A DNA stretch of 28,389 nt from Flavobacteriaceae bacterium (GCA_023262245.1 JALRDC010000164.1:1-28389); one strand, 5' to 3'. Positions 8,801 through 17,185 are shown, counted from the first letter of the stretch. Numbers and translations are program-made. The notes: generated from the letters alone by a model not told the origin.

Positions 8801-9850
8801 ATGAAAATAAGTTTCCATAAAGTAGAATTAAAGAAGCGTTTTCCTTTGGCCATAAGCAGAGGGGTTCGGTCCCATTCTGAAAACATTTTTATCCGTTATG
8901 AAAATGAGGGTATTGTGGGCTGGGGAGAGGCAGCTCCGGGAGATACTGAAGGAGCTAGCACACCAGAAGCAGTTCAATCAGCCTTGGAACAATTTATTTC
9001 TAGTGGAATAGACAAGGTTTCAATCCGGGACTTATACAATCGTGCTCGTGAAGAAAAAGTTCCACCATGTGCCTATGTAGGATTAGACATCGCCCTTTGG
9101 GATTGGAAGGCAAAAAAAGCAGGCCTTCCTCTGTACCAACTTTTAGGGTTTTCAAAACCCAGTATCCCTACTTCAGTAACCATTGGGATCAATCCCCCCG
9201 AGGTGGTAAAAGAACGAGTCCCATTATTATTAGAGGGAACTACTGTGAAATCATTGAAAATTAAATTAGGCTCTCCTGAAGGGATAGAAGCTGATAAAAT
9301 GATGTTTGAACAAGTTGTGGAGAGTACCAAAAACTATGATGTTAAACTTCGGGTTGATGCGAATGGTGGATGGGATGTATCAGCGGCAAAACACATGATG
9401 CAGTGGCTAGCCGATCGAAAGGTAGATTATATTGAACAGCCTCTAAAAGAAGGAGAAGAAGGTGCGCTTAAAGAGCTGTATGCAAATAGGCCCCTGCCAA
9501 TTTATGTGGATGAATCTTGTCGTTTTTCTCAAAACATTCCTGATTTTGCCGCACATGTTGATGGGGTAAATATGAAATTAATGAAATGTGGAGGAATAAC
9601 GGAAGCCCTTGGAATTATTGCTACAGCAAGAGCTTTTGGTCTGAAAACAATGATCGGATGTATGAGTGAATCCTCTATAGCAATTGCTGCCGCAGCTGCA
9701 CTTACTGGGGGGATAGATCATATAGACCTAGATTCCCATTATAACTTAGCACCAGATCCAGCAGTAGGAGCTCCAATGATAGAGGGAGTAACTCTACCTG
9801 CTGATATCCCTGGACACGGAGCTGAACTTAAAAAAGATTTTTATGCTTGA
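8801..9850 (+). CDS. enolase-superfamily protein: dipeptide epimerase (Ala-Glu type) or DgcA-like dehydratase
   Basis: Member of the mandelate racemase/muconate-lactonising enzyme branch of the enolase superfamily; cytoplasmic, no signal. All active-site features are present: K153/K155 in SLKIKLG, metal ligands D186 (RVDANGG), E212 (YIEQPL) and D237 (YVDES), and K259/K262 in NMKLMKCGG. A DxD pair (D309, D311 in HIDLDSH) matches the motif that binds the dipeptide amino group in L-Ala-D/L-Glu epimerases, which supports an epimerase acting on murein-type dipeptides. However, the next gene overlaps by 8 bases and encodes a DUF1611 protein. An enolase-superfamily protein beside DUF1611 is also the layout of the D-glutamate pathway, where DgcA dehydrates N-acetyl-D-glutamate. 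Superfamily is certain; the reaction is open between these two. Confidence 0.9.
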   Translation: MKISFHKVELKKRFPLAISRGVRSHSENIFIRYENEGIVGWGEAAPGDTEGASTPEAVQSALEQFISSGIDKVSIRDLYNRAREEKVPPCAYVGLDIALWDWKAKKAGLPLYQLLGFSKPSIPTSVTIGINPPEVVKERVPLLLEGTTVKSLKIKLGSPEGIEADKMMFEQVVESTKNYDVKLRVDANGGWDVSAAKHMMQWLADRKVDYIEQPLKEGEEGALKELYANRPLPIYVDESCRFSQNIPDFAAHVDGVNMKLMKCGGITEALGIIATARAFGLKTMIGCMSESSIAIAAAAALTGGIDHIDLDSHYNLAPDPAVGAPMIEGVTLPADIPGHGAELKKDFYA

Positions 9851-10883
9851 TTCTAATCAAAAAGTTGCCGTATATATGGAAGACCATATCGATAGTGATT
9901 ATGGTAAAATGGGAATGGGAGTAGTTCGTTATTTAAAAAATCCTATTGTAGGTGTTATCGATAAAACGCATGCAGGCAAGTCAATTAATGACTTTATGGA
10001 TATTTCCAGAGAGGTTCCAATTATTGAGAGTATTGAAAAGGCTTTAGAGCTTAAGGCGGAGGTTTTAATCTTGGGGATTGCCCCTTCCGGGGGGCGTATA
10101 CCGGAGCATTGGAATCCTATCATTGAACAAGCCTTAAACGCTGGCTTAAGCATCGTAAATGGGCTTCATGATTTATTGCAATCCAAGTGGCAATCAAAAC
10201 TCAGAAGGGATAATTCTCAATGGATTTGGGACGTTCGTGTCCCACAGTTTACCCCTTCGATAGCGGAGGGAAAAGCTGCTTCATTACCCAATAAGCGCGT
10301 TCTTTTTATAGGAACCGACATGGCGGTTGGGAAAATGACCTCTGGACTGGAACTTTATAGCGACCTTTTGAAAAAGAAGGTAAATGTAAGTTTTCTCGCT
10401 ACGGGTCAAATTGGGATAACTATTATGGGAAAAGGAATTCCTTTAGATGCTTTTAAATTGGATCACGCCTGCGGTGCAGTCGAGCATCTGGTAATGGAAG
10501 AAGCAAACAAAGACATTTTAATTATTGAAGGGCAAGGATCTCTATTACACCCAGGGAGCTCTGCCACACTTCCATTGATGAGAGGAAGCTGTCCAACCCA
10601 TATGGTACTCTGCATTAGAGCCGATAAAATGACTTTACGTAGTCCAGAACATATAGCAATTCCAGACATCAACGAATTCATTGCACTCAATGAAGCACTT
10701 GCTACTGTCGTAGGAACCTATCCTCAAGCAAAAGTAGTTGCTATTTGTGCGAATACAAGTAGGTTGTCCGAAATGGAAGCCAAAGCGTTTGTAAGGACTC
10801 TCTCAGACAAAACAGGTATTGAAGTGACCGATCCCGTTCGTTTTGGAGTGAGTGGAATTTCGGAAGTGCTACTTAGCTCCTAA
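9843..10883 (+). CDS. DUF1611 (DgcN-like) P-loop protein, candidate D-glutamate N-acetyltransferase
   Basis: 346-residue cytoplasmic protein of the DUF1611 family. Residues 1-130 form the N-terminal domain (GIAPSGGRIPEHW near 78, NGLHDLL near 106). The C-terminal domain begins with the P-loop-like GTDMAVGKMTSG (157-168), followed by ATGQIGI, IIEGQGSLLHPG and ADKMTLRSPEHIAI blocks typical of the family. In marine bacteria one member, DgcN, has been reported to N-acetylate D-glutamate for DgcA. Here the start codon lies inside the end of the preceding enolase-superfamily gene (8-base overlap), so the two are translationally coupled. The stop overlaps the stop of the convergent dehydrogenase. 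Family is secure; the D-glutamate function is an inference from gene pairing. Confidence 0.87.
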   Translation: MLDSNQKVAVYMEDHIDSDYGKMGMGVVRYLKNPIVGVIDKTHAGKSINDFMDISREVPIIESIEKALELKAEVLILGIAPSGGRIPEHWNPIIEQALNAGLSIVNGLHDLLQSKWQSKLRRDNSQWIWDVRVPQFTPSIAEGKAASLPNKRVLFIGTDMAVGKMTSGLELYSDLLKKKVNVSFLATGQIGITIMGKGIPLDAFKLDHACGAVEHLVMEEANKDILIIEGQGSLLHPGSSATLPLMRGSCPTHMVLCIRADKMTLRSPEHIAIPDINEFIALNEALATVVGTYPQAKVVAICANTSRLSEMEAKAFVRTLSDKTGIEVTDPVRFGVSGISEVLLSS

Positions 10884-11800
10884 TACATTTTTTGACGGTC
10901 CACTTGCTGCGGTAAAGGAAGTCCTTTTTCAAGGCGTTCAAAACAATCCAAAACTTGATAGGTGCTTTCTTTAGGATAAGTTAAACTAGCAATATGAGGA
11001 GTTATTTTAACTTTTGGGTGAGACCATAGAGGGCTTGTTTCCGGAAGAGGCTCTTGTTCAAAAACATCTAAAAAAGCACCATTAAGTAATCCAGCATCTA
11101 GTGCACGAATAATATCTTCTTCAATTTGAATATTTCCTCGGGAGACATTAATAAGGTAGGTAGGTTCTTTAAATTTTTTAAACAATTCATAATTTAATAA
11201 GCCGTGCGTTTTTGAGGTATAAGGAACCGTGCAAACGAGAACATTTATTTGTTCTAAAAAGGTGTCAAACGCTGTTCCATGGAAGGAGGGGAAAGCGGTT
11301 TGTTTAGGAGAATTTGAGAAACCGAATACTGGGAATCCCAAATGATGGATCTTGTTTGCCACATCCATTCCTAAGTGACCAATTCCTAAGACGCCAACTT
11401 TTACATTGCGTTCAACAAATTCGAACTGTGCCCAGTGTTTATTTTCCTGCGCTTTTTGAAAGTCATACCATGAACGATGATGGTTTAAAAGAGCCATAAT
11501 GATATAATTACTCATAGAAAAAGCCATTTGCGGGTCAACCACACGACAAATAGGAATGTCTTTAGGAATGGTATCATCTGTAAGGACATGGTCCACTCCC
11601 GCACCCATAGAAAAAATTAGTTTTAAGTTAGTAAACGCTTTAAGAGATCCTCTAGGTTGTTTCCAGACCATTGCACACACAATGTCTTCAGGATGATCCG
11701 TATCAAAACCAATTTGAAGAGGGATATGAGGCGCAATTTTTTCAAAATTTTCTTTCCACTTTCGGGTAGGTACAGGAGGTGCTATAATGGCAAAACGCAT
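10880..11800 (-). CDS. D-2-hydroxyacid dehydrogenase, glyoxylate/hydroxypyruvate reductase-like
   Basis: NAD(P)-dependent oxidoreductase of the D-isomer-specific 2-hydroxyacid dehydrogenase family, cytoplasmic. The Rossmann motif is GVLGIGHLG near residue 137. The catalytic triad fits R in VSRGNIQ, E in VFEQEPLP and H in TPHIAS. Length 306 and the absence of extra domains fit the GhrA branch, which reduces glyoxylate or hydroxypyruvate. The promoter region is shared divergently with the CAP lipoprotein gene. Its TAG stop overlaps the TAA stop of the DUF1611 gene on the other strand. It could process a keto acid made by the neighbouring amino-acid enzymes, but that is a guess. Confidence 0.9.
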   Translation of the reverse strand: MRFAIIAPPVPTRKWKENFEKIAPHIPLQIGFDTDHPEDIVCAMVWKQPRGSLKAFTNLKLIFSMGAGVDHVLTDDTIPKDIPICRVVDPQMAFSMSNYIIMALLNHHRSWYDFQKAQENKHWAQFEFVERNVKVGVLGIGHLGMDVANKIHHLGFPVFGFSNSPKQTAFPSFHGTAFDTFLEQINVLVCTVPYTSKTHGLLNYELFKKFKEPTYLINVSRGNIQIEEDIIRALDAGLLNGAFLDVFEQEPLPETSPLWSHPKVKITPHIASLTYPKESTYQVLDCFERLEKGLPLPQQVDRQKMY

Positions 11801-11819
11801 GGATAATCTTTTAGCAATT

Positions 11820-11827
11820 TAAAGATA
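11820..11827 (-). promoter_or_regulatory. -7 box for the hydroxyacid dehydrogenase
   Basis: Minus-strand TATCTTTA lies 19 bases before the start codon at 11800. It sits 3 bases from the oppositely directed -7 box of the CAP gene. Confidence 0.4.
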
Positions 11828-11830
11828 GAC

Positions 11831-11838
11831 TAATTTTG
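11831..11838 (+). promoter_or_regulatory. -7 box for the CAP-domain lipoprotein
   Basis: TAATTTTG matches TAnnTTTG exactly and ends 25 bases before the ATG at 11864. No TTG was found at the -33 distance. Confidence 0.5.
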
Positions 11839-11863
11839 TATTTTTATATTAATTCAGACCAAG

Positions 11864-12400
11864 ATGTATCGAATCACATTTATTCAGAAGATGACTTATT
11901 TATTTTTAATGACCCTCCTTTTAGGATGCTCAAAGGAAGCTGAGGTTACAGCAGAAATTGATTTGACTCTTAAGCAACAAATTGCTCAAAAGATTTTAGC
12001 TAAAACAAATGCGATACGAAGTGAAAAAGGGTTATCACAACTGATTCAAAACGATGATATGGACAAACTAGCAACGGTTCACAGTGAGAATATGGTCAGC
12101 TTTGATTTTTTTGATCATGTGGATCACCAGCAAAAAACTCCTTCAGACCGAGCGGATGACTTAAATTTTTCATGGAGCAGTATTGCAGAAAATATTGGAT
12201 ACGTACCTTGGTTTGAAAATGTAAGTGGTTGTGGAGATACTCGTTCAGCTGAAGCCATTTCAGAGTGTGTTGTTGAAGGCTGGAAAAATTCGCCTGGACA
12301 CTACGCCAACATGATTGGAGATTTTAGTGAGCTTGGCGTTGGGGTAGCATTTACACAAGACAGCCTTGCTTATTTTACTCAAGTTTTTAGAATACCTTAA
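11864..12400 (+). CDS. CAP (SCP/PR-1) domain lipoprotein
   Basis: 178-residue extracytoplasmic protein. The N-terminus ends in the lipobox MTLLLGC, so C22 is probably lipidated. A second ATG at 11891 (residue 10) would also leave a working signal and may be the true start. Residues about 38-178 form a CAP domain: HSENMVSFDFFDH near 75, IAENIGY near 109, WKNSPGHYANMIG near 145 and ELGVGVAF near 160. Bacterial CAP proteins are secreted and mostly of unknown function. Length is normal for the bacterial form. It converges on the YkuK-like gene with a 2-base gap. Confidence 0.88.
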   Translation: MYRITFIQKMTYLFLMTLLLGCSKEAEVTAEIDLTLKQQIAQKILAKTNAIRSEKGLSQLIQNDDMDKLATVHSENMVSFDFFDHVDHQQKTPSDRADDLNFSWSSIAENIGYVPWFENVSGCGDTRSAEAISECVVEGWKNSPGHYANMIGDFSELGVGVAFTQDSLAYFTQVFRIP

Positions 12401-12402
12401 AA

Positions 12403-12852
12403 TCACTTGCAGTGATAATCCGCAGCTCGTGTTGCGATTTGATTATTTGGTTTCACATTAACTTTATATCCAAGAGAGTTAGCCCATCCTTTTGCCGCTG
12501 AAATCAATTTATGAGATTTAAAACTTTCGTCTCCGTTATAATCCATGTCAATTTCTATTTTAACCGTAATTTTTTGGGTTAACCATTCGGCTAAATCAAT
12601 ACTATACTCAGCTTCTTTCCAAAGACGTGTCCACATATCAATTACAATCTTACGCGTTGATTTGCTCAAAATATAGTGCACACCACGCGTTCCTAAACGA
12701 TAAGCGATCACGGTGGTATATCTGGTTTCTTTATTTATGTTTTGAGAATCCGTGCCAATATGAATCTCAGCATAGGGATAGTTTTTAATAACCTCTAGAG
12801 TATGATTTACCGGATCAACACGATCCCCATTAATATTTTTGAAAAGCAGCAT
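12403..12852 (-). CDS. YkuK-type RNase H-like protein (DUF458)
   Basis: 149-residue cytoplasmic protein whose layout fits the DUF458/YkuK family, which has an RNase H-like fold. Acidic residues at positions expected for such a fold are D35 (IHIGTDSQN), E80 or E82 (WKEAEYS), D102/D104 (IEIDMDY) and D145 (TRAADYH, at the C-terminus). No signal peptide or membrane segment is present. Substrate and biological role are unknown for the family as a whole. The gene stands alone on the minus strand between two plus-strand genes. The family call rests on pattern memory of the GTDSQ and AAD ends, so it is fairly but not fully certain. Confidence 0.75.
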   Translation of the reverse strand: MLLFKNINGDRVDPVNHTLEVIKNYPYAEIHIGTDSQNINKETRYTTVIAYRLGTRGVHYILSKSTRKIVIDMWTRLWKEAEYSIDLAEWLTQKITVKIEIDMDYNGDESFKSHKLISAAKGWANSLGYKVNVKPNNQIATRAADYHCK

Positions 12853-12908
12853 AACGATACCTCTAATTTAAAAATACTATTTTGGTATGGGTTATTAATT
12901 ATCAATTT

Positions 12909-13340
12909 ATGACGGCACTTATATTTAATTTATGCAACACAGTTATTTTACTTGTTTGGATATTGATCCTTTTTTTTCCAAAGGTTGAGATTTCAAAACA
13001 GCTAATTGGATTTCCTTGGGTGCCCTTAGGGATTAGTTTTTTTTATACGTATTTCCTCATTGTTTCTGGAGGATTAGCAGATGCAGATTTTTCCTCTTTA
13101 AATGGGATCGTAAGTTTGTTCCAAAGAGCAACCCCAGAATCGGCAGCTGCAGGATGGCTTCACTATTTGGCATTTGACTTTTGGGTAGCTACTTGGATTC
13201 TAAGACACAGTCAAGAAAACAATATTAAACACTGGGCTATTTTTCTTCCCCTCTTGTGTACATTTTTGGTGGGTCCTATAGGGGTTTTGACTTATTGTGT
13301 GGTTTATTTTACCAACAAGCGCTTTAAGAAGGCCAAATAA
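12909..13340 (+). CDS. ABA4-like integral membrane protein
   Basis: 143-residue protein with about four membrane helices. The blocks GFPWVPLG, GWLHYLAFDFWVATWI and GPIGVLTY are typical of the ABA4-like (DUF4281) family. This is related to the plant neoxanthin-synthesis factor ABA4; bacterial function is not established, though a carotenoid link has been suggested. The frame could be extended to a TTG at 12882. I choose the ATG at 12909 because the TTG falls in a promoter-like TATTTTGG stretch and would add an implausible leader. The last 17 bases overlap the 3' end of the convergent osmC-like gene. Confidence 0.75.
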   Translation: MTALIFNLCNTVILLVWILILFFPKVEISKQLIGFPWVPLGISFFYTYFLIVSGGLADADFSSLNGIVSLFQRATPESAAAGWLHYLAFDFWVATWILRHSQENNIKHWAIFLPLLCTFLVGPIGVLTYCVVYFTNKRFKKAK

Positions 13341-13728
13341 ATGAAATATTTTGAATTAAATCGGGATGAAGCGAGTTAGAAACCGGACAAGTGAGAGCCG
13401 CGTTTTCCAACAGCTTTCTCGTTTTAGGTTCGAAGTGCTTCTGGAAACGAACATCAATTTTAATTTCAATGATTCTTCTGGGATTTGATCCCATTACTTT
13501 ATTGACCGAAGCTGTGGTACCCGTCAAGTCTACTTTTAAATCACGCGCTTTGATCCCCATAATGGTTAAAAGACAAGAAGCTAAGGCAGTAGCAACCGTG
13601 TCTGTTGGAGAAAAGGCTTCGCCCTTTCCATGATTGTCAACAGGAGCATCTGTAATAAATTCATTTTGAGATGCCAAATGGGTGGCGGTTGTTCTAAGAT
13701 TTCCTAAATAAGTAACGGTACTCGTCAT
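13324..13728 (-). CDS. OsmC/Ohr family peroxiredoxin-like protein
   Basis: 134-residue cytoplasmic protein of the OsmC family, thiol-dependent peroxidases acting on organic hydroperoxides. The two redox cysteines are present: C52 in ALASCLLTIMG and C114 in ALTCPVSNSLH, at normal spacing. KGEAFSPTDTVATAL before the first cysteine is the family block. It starts 1 base after the stop of the 80-residue membrane protein gene, so the two probably share a transcript. Its 3' end overlaps the convergent ABA4-like gene by 17 bases. Length matches the general OsmC subgroup; the Ohr and OsmC subgroups cannot be separated here. Confidence 0.9.
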   Translation of the reverse strand: MTSTVTYLGNLRTTATHLASQNEFITDAPVDNHGKGEAFSPTDTVATALASCLLTIMGIKARDLKVDLTGTTASVNKVMGSNPRRIIEIKIDVRFQKHFEPKTRKLLENAALTCPVSNSLHPDLIQNISFIWPS

Positions 13729-13729
13729 T

Positions 13730-13972
13730 TTAAAAAAGTTTTTGATGAATTAGATTTCCTAAATAGGCGCTAAGACCTAGTAAAAAAGGGTAAATAAGAA
13801 AAAGCCAGAGGAAATCTTTAACTCCCAGTTGACTCCAAAAGGAAAGCTCTTTCGCTAAACCTTGAAGTAAGTCATACCAGCTTTTTAATTGAATTTTTGC
13901 TGCAAAAAGATTAGCTAATAGCGCGCCTACAAGAACAAAAATTCCAATAATATAAATTCGAATCACGTTCAA
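13730..13972 (-). CDS. small two-helix membrane protein upstream of osmC
   Basis: 80 residues with two hydrophobic segments (IYIIGIFVLVGALLANLF near 6-23 and FLWLFLIYPFLLGLSAYL near 54-71) joined by an amphipathic stretch. No family is recognised. The longest frame begins with TTG at 13970-13972, but that codon is also the end of a minus-strand TATTTTTG box (13977 to 13970). If that box is a promoter, translation must begin lower, for instance at GTG 13966. It is followed after 1 base by osmC, suggesting an operon. Confidence 0.6.
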   Translation of the reverse strand: MNVIRIYIIGIFVLVGALLANLFAAKIQLKSWYDLLQGLAKELSFWSQLGVKDFLWLFLIYPFLLGLSAYLGNLIHQKLF

Positions 13973-13999
13973 AAATAAACAACTTTAGACAGTAATGTG

Positions 14000-14007
14000 T
14001 ATTTTAG
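14000..14007 (+). promoter_or_regulatory. possible -7 box for the 55-residue membrane protein
   Basis: TATTTTAG resembles TAnnTTTG and ends 15 bases before the ATG at 14023. Weak match. Confidence 0.28.
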
Positions 14008-14022
14008 ATACAAACTGAGACG

Positions 14023-14190
14023 ATGAAACTTAGATGGGTATTGAAAATATTCTTTTTCTCGATCGCAATACTCTGCTTTGGAGTAGTAGGAATTATGTTT
14101 AATAAACTTACCTTTATTGACTGGCCCTATTTAATAGGAGGTTTATTGTTCCTAATAATTGGACTAATTGTTCCAATTAAGAAAAAATAA
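14023..14190 (+). CDS. small membrane protein, 55 residues
   Basis: ATG at 14023 opens 55 codons ending in TAA at 14188-14190. Two hydrophobic segments (IFFFSIAILCFGVVGIMF, and IGGLLFLIIGLIVPI) flank a short loop with FIDWPY; the C-terminus is basic (KKK). This is the usual look of small two-helix inner-membrane proteins in Flavobacteriia. No function can be assigned. It lies 27 bases before the amidohydrolase gene and could share its transcript, since no terminator is visible between them. Confidence 0.55.
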   Translation: MKLRWVLKIFFFSIAILCFGVVGIMFNKLTFIDWPYLIGGLLFLIIGLIVPIKKK

Positions 14191-14217
14191 ATATAAAATG
14201 AACAAAAAAATTTAAAG

Positions 14218-15639
14218 ATGAAAAAACTAGCGTATGGATTACTTGCATTACTTGTAATTACCAATCTTCAAGGACAAAAACTCAAAACAATCAAATCGGA
14301 TATTCAGCTATCTATTGATAGTAAAAAAGAAAATTTAATCAAGATAAGTGATGCCATTTGGGAAGCAGCTGAAACCTCATTGGAAGAGTACACTTCATCT
14401 AAACTTTTAAAAGATTATGCCCGGGAAAATGGCTTTGAGGTAACTGAGAATGTGGCAGACATTCCCACGGCATTTATGGCAAAATACGGATCTGGGAAAC
14501 CTGTTATTGGAATACTAGGAGAATTTGATGCCAATGCGGGGATTTCTCAAAAAAGAATTCCTAAAAAAGAGGCCCGTATTGAAGGAGGAGCGGGTCATGG
14601 ATGTGGGCACAATCTATATGGAACGGCTAGCTTAGCAGCGGCCATAGCAATCAAAGAACAGATAGAAAAAGGAACGCTTAAGGGAACGGTTATTTTTTAT
14701 GGAACTCCTGCGGAAGAAACTATTTTTGCAAAAGTTTGGATGGTTAGAGCTGGGGTTTTCGATCAGTTAGATGTTTGTATGGACTGGCATCCTGGTGATA
14801 CCGTAGTATCCGGAACAGAAACAAGTAAAGCCTTAGTTGATTTTCGGGTAATGTTTAACGGAGAAACATCGCACGCTTCTGCCGATCCTTGGAACGGACG
14901 AAGTGCTGTTGATGCTTTAGAACTCTACACTACAGGATTAAACTATTATCGCGAACATATTTTACCTACCTCAAGAATTCATTATCAAATTGAAAAAGCG
15001 GGCAATGTAGTAAATGTAGTCCCTGATAAAGCACAGATATGGACCCGTTTAAGAGAAAATAGCGTAGAGAAAGTTGATGTAATGTATGAAAGGGCATTAG
15101 ATATTGCCAAAGCAGCGGCGTTAATGACTGGGACAACCTATGAGACAAAACTGATTTCTGGGATTTATGAAATTTTAGTCAATAGAACAGGAGCAGAAAT
15201 AATACAAAAAAATCTAGAGGCACTAGGGGAAATAACCTATACCTCGGAGGAGATTGAGTATGCCAATTCCATATTAAAAGAAGCCGATAAACCCCAAATA
15301 GGGATAGACGGAGCTGTAAAACCATTACAAGAAACCTTACCTGCTCAAGGGGGCTCCACTGATGTTGGAGATGTAAGTCAGGTAGTGCCTACTGTTAGAA
15401 TGTCAGCTACTGTAGCAGCTAAAAATGGTCCGTGGCATTCCTGGGCGGTGGTAGCTTGTACAGGGATGTCCATAGGGCATAAAGGAATGATTTATGCTGC
15501 AAAAGCACTTTCTATGACCATGGCAGACCTTTATAAAGATCCTAAATTATTAACGGCAGTAAAAGAAGATTACAGAAAGAACAAAAAACCCGAGAAATAT
15601 AGACCGCGTATTCTTCCTGGCCCTCCAAGCCTGGACTAA
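14218..15639 (+). CDS. exported M20 family amidohydrolase, AbgB-like
   Basis: Zinc-dependent amidohydrolase of the M20 family, closest in layout to the AbgB subunit of p-aminobenzoyl-glutamate hydrolase; such enzymes cleave amide bonds of acylated amino acids or aminoacyl conjugates. Residues 1-19 (MKKLAYGLLALLVITNLQG) form a signal peptide, so it should act in the periplasm. Metal-site residues are visible: C129/H131 in GHGCGHN, E166/E167 in GTPAEET and H191 in MDWHPGD. The dimerisation domain begins near MFNGETSHASADPWNG. The late block GPWHSW supplies a further histidine. At 473 residues it is full length. It converges on the AGCS symporter with a 4-base gap. The true substrate is not visible. 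Confidence 0.9.
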   Translation: MKKLAYGLLALLVITNLQGQKLKTIKSDIQLSIDSKKENLIKISDAIWEAAETSLEEYTSSKLLKDYARENGFEVTENVADIPTAFMAKYGSGKPVIGILGEFDANAGISQKRIPKKEARIEGGAGHGCGHNLYGTASLAAAIAIKEQIEKGTLKGTVIFYGTPAEETIFAKVWMVRAGVFDQLDVCMDWHPGDTVVSGTETSKALVDFRVMFNGETSHASADPWNGRSAVDALELYTTGLNYYREHILPTSRIHYQIEKAGNVVNVVPDKAQIWTRLRENSVEKVDVMYERALDIAKAAALMTGTTYETKLISGIYEILVNRTGAEIIQKNLEALGEITYTSEEIEYANSILKEADKPQIGIDGAVKPLQETLPAQGGSTDVGDVSQVVPTVRMSATVAAKNGPWHSWAVVACTGMSIGHKGMIYAAKALSMTMADLYKDPKLLTAVKEDYRKNKKPEKYRPRILPGPPSLD

Positions 15640-15643
15640 TATT

Positions 15644-16990
15644 TTAAATCCATTTTCGTTCTTTTATTTCTTTCGTTACATGTTTAGATAAATGGAGAAC
15701 TGCGATCATATTGGGAATGCACATCAGTGCAAAGGATAGATCAATGATCCCAATGACCACTTCTACAGTTACTAGAGCAGAAAAGATGATGCTTGCTATA
15801 TAGAAGTAGTTGTAATATTTTCCCCATTTAAGTTGAGTTAAATAACCAAAACACTTGACCCCATAATACGAATAGGTAAATAAGGTTGAAATTCCAAAAA
15901 CGAAAACCATCAGCAATAACAACAGATCTCCATAACCAAAGAAAAGACGGCGAAATGCTTCCAAGGTGAGTACGATACCATTGAGATTTTCTACTGTGTA
16001 AGCTCCACTTATGATCACAACCAAACCAGTAATGGTGCAAACTAAAACGGTATCCAAAAGGGGACCTAACATGGCAACCAGTCCTTCGTCGGAACCTACT
16101 TTACTTTGAGATTGACCGTGATACATAGGGGCATTTCCTACCCCACTTTCATTCGAAAAAACAGCTCTCCTTACTCCAAGAATTACCAAACCCCAAAAAC
16201 CCCCTGTAACAGCTGTTTTTAAATTAAAAGCTTCAAAAAAGATGAGTTTAAATGAGGGAATGAGTTGTTCTATATTGGCTAAAATCATATAAAGACCCAT
16301 AATAAAATAGATTCCTACCATGACCGGGACTAAACTAGAAGTAACCCGGACGATGGATTTTAATCCACCAAAAATTACAAAAGCACTAGCTATGGAGAGT
16401 GCTACTCCAATAAGAAACTTCCATTGAAAATCTCCTAAAGCCAAATAATCATTTGGGTTAAGGACATTCATAAATGTTTGAGTTAACTGATTAGCAGTAA
16501 AGGCAGGAAGAACACCAAAAAGACCAGCAACCGAAAACCAAATAGCCAAAGGACGCCCCCATTTTTTTATACCCAATGTCATATAATACATTGGTCCACC
16601 AAGAGGCTCACCGTCTGCTTGTGTTTCCCTTAATTGAACGGATAAAGTACAGGAGTAAAATTTTATAATCATTCCAATAGCTGCTGTGATCCACATCCAA
16701 ACCAAAACTCCCGGACCTCCCATGTGAATAGCTATGGCAACCCCAGAGATGTTTCCTAAGCCTACAGTAGCTGCTAAAACAGCGGAAAGTGCCTGAAAAC
16801 GAGAAATTCCTTTACTCTTTTCATTCGTAAATAATAGTTTGAAAGCGGTCTTGATTTTTAATAAAGGATACCCTCTGCTGTGGATTAGCAAAAACAGTCC
16901 TCCCCCTATAACGGCTAAAAGCATTATCCATTCTAAAGGGCTTATCAAACTTTTCAGTATCCCTTCTAGAGATGCAATCCAATTCTTCAT
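15644..16990 (-). CDS. sodium/alanine(glycine) symporter, AGCS family
   Basis: 448-residue inner-membrane sodium/amino acid symporter with about eleven helices. Diagnostic blocks are ALSAVLAATVGLGNISGVA near residue 67, GGPMYYMTLG near 131, and RRAVFSNESGVGNAPM near 275, which is the AGCS signature (usually NEAGxGSAP; here NESGVGNAP). Members import alanine, glycine or D-alanine with sodium. The position opposite an exported amidohydrolase and near a Tat-type aminotransferase fits uptake of amino acids released outside the cytoplasm. No clear promoter was identified upstream of 16990. Confidence 0.93.
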   Translation of the reverse strand: MKNWIASLEGILKSLISPLEWIMLLAVIGGGLFLLIHSRGYPLLKIKTAFKLLFTNEKSKGISRFQALSAVLAATVGLGNISGVAIAIHMGGPGVLVWMWITAAIGMIIKFYSCTLSVQLRETQADGEPLGGPMYYMTLGIKKWGRPLAIWFSVAGLFGVLPAFTANQLTQTFMNVLNPNDYLALGDFQWKFLIGVALSIASAFVIFGGLKSIVRVTSSLVPVMVGIYFIMGLYMILANIEQLIPSFKLIFFEAFNLKTAVTGGFWGLVILGVRRAVFSNESGVGNAPMYHGQSQSKVGSDEGLVAMLGPLLDTVLVCTITGLVVIISGAYTVENLNGIVLTLEAFRRLFFGYGDLLLLLMVFVFGISTLFTYSYYGVKCFGYLTQLKWGKYYNYFYIASIIFSALVTVEVVIGIIDLSFALMCIPNMIAVLHLSKHVTKEIKERKWI

Positions 16991-17099
16991 ATTGAAAAAT
17001 AGGGATTAATTTTTGGTTTGGCTTAAAAAAAAAGAAGACTTTAAGAGAACCAAACTTTACAAAGCTGATAGTAAGAATTTTATTCAACTCATAGTGACG

Positions 17100-17118
17100 C
17101 TCATTTTTTAAAAATGAG
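17100..17118. repeat. perfect palindrome between divergent symporter and aminotransferase genes
   Basis: CTCATTTTT and AAAAATGAG are perfect inverted arms around one T. The element sits 17 bases upstream of the aminotransferase -7 box, where a regulator could bind and act on both divergent genes. It could also be a chance AT-rich hairpin. Confidence 0.35.
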
Positions 17119-17134
17119 ACAGAAAATTGTGTAA

Positions 17135-17142
17135 TAATTTTG
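17135..17142 (+). promoter_or_regulatory. -7 box for the Tat-type aminotransferase
   Basis: TAATTTTG matches TAnnTTTG exactly. The leader to the ATG at 17186 is about 40 bases and A-rich. Confidence 0.5.
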
Positions 17143-17185
17143 TTTTGACCTAAAAAAAAATTAAACTTTAATAAAAATCATAATT

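Noticed and set aside
12882..12908. TTG start for the ABA4-like protein
   Set aside because: The codon lies in promoter-like text; the ATG at 12909 is more plausible.
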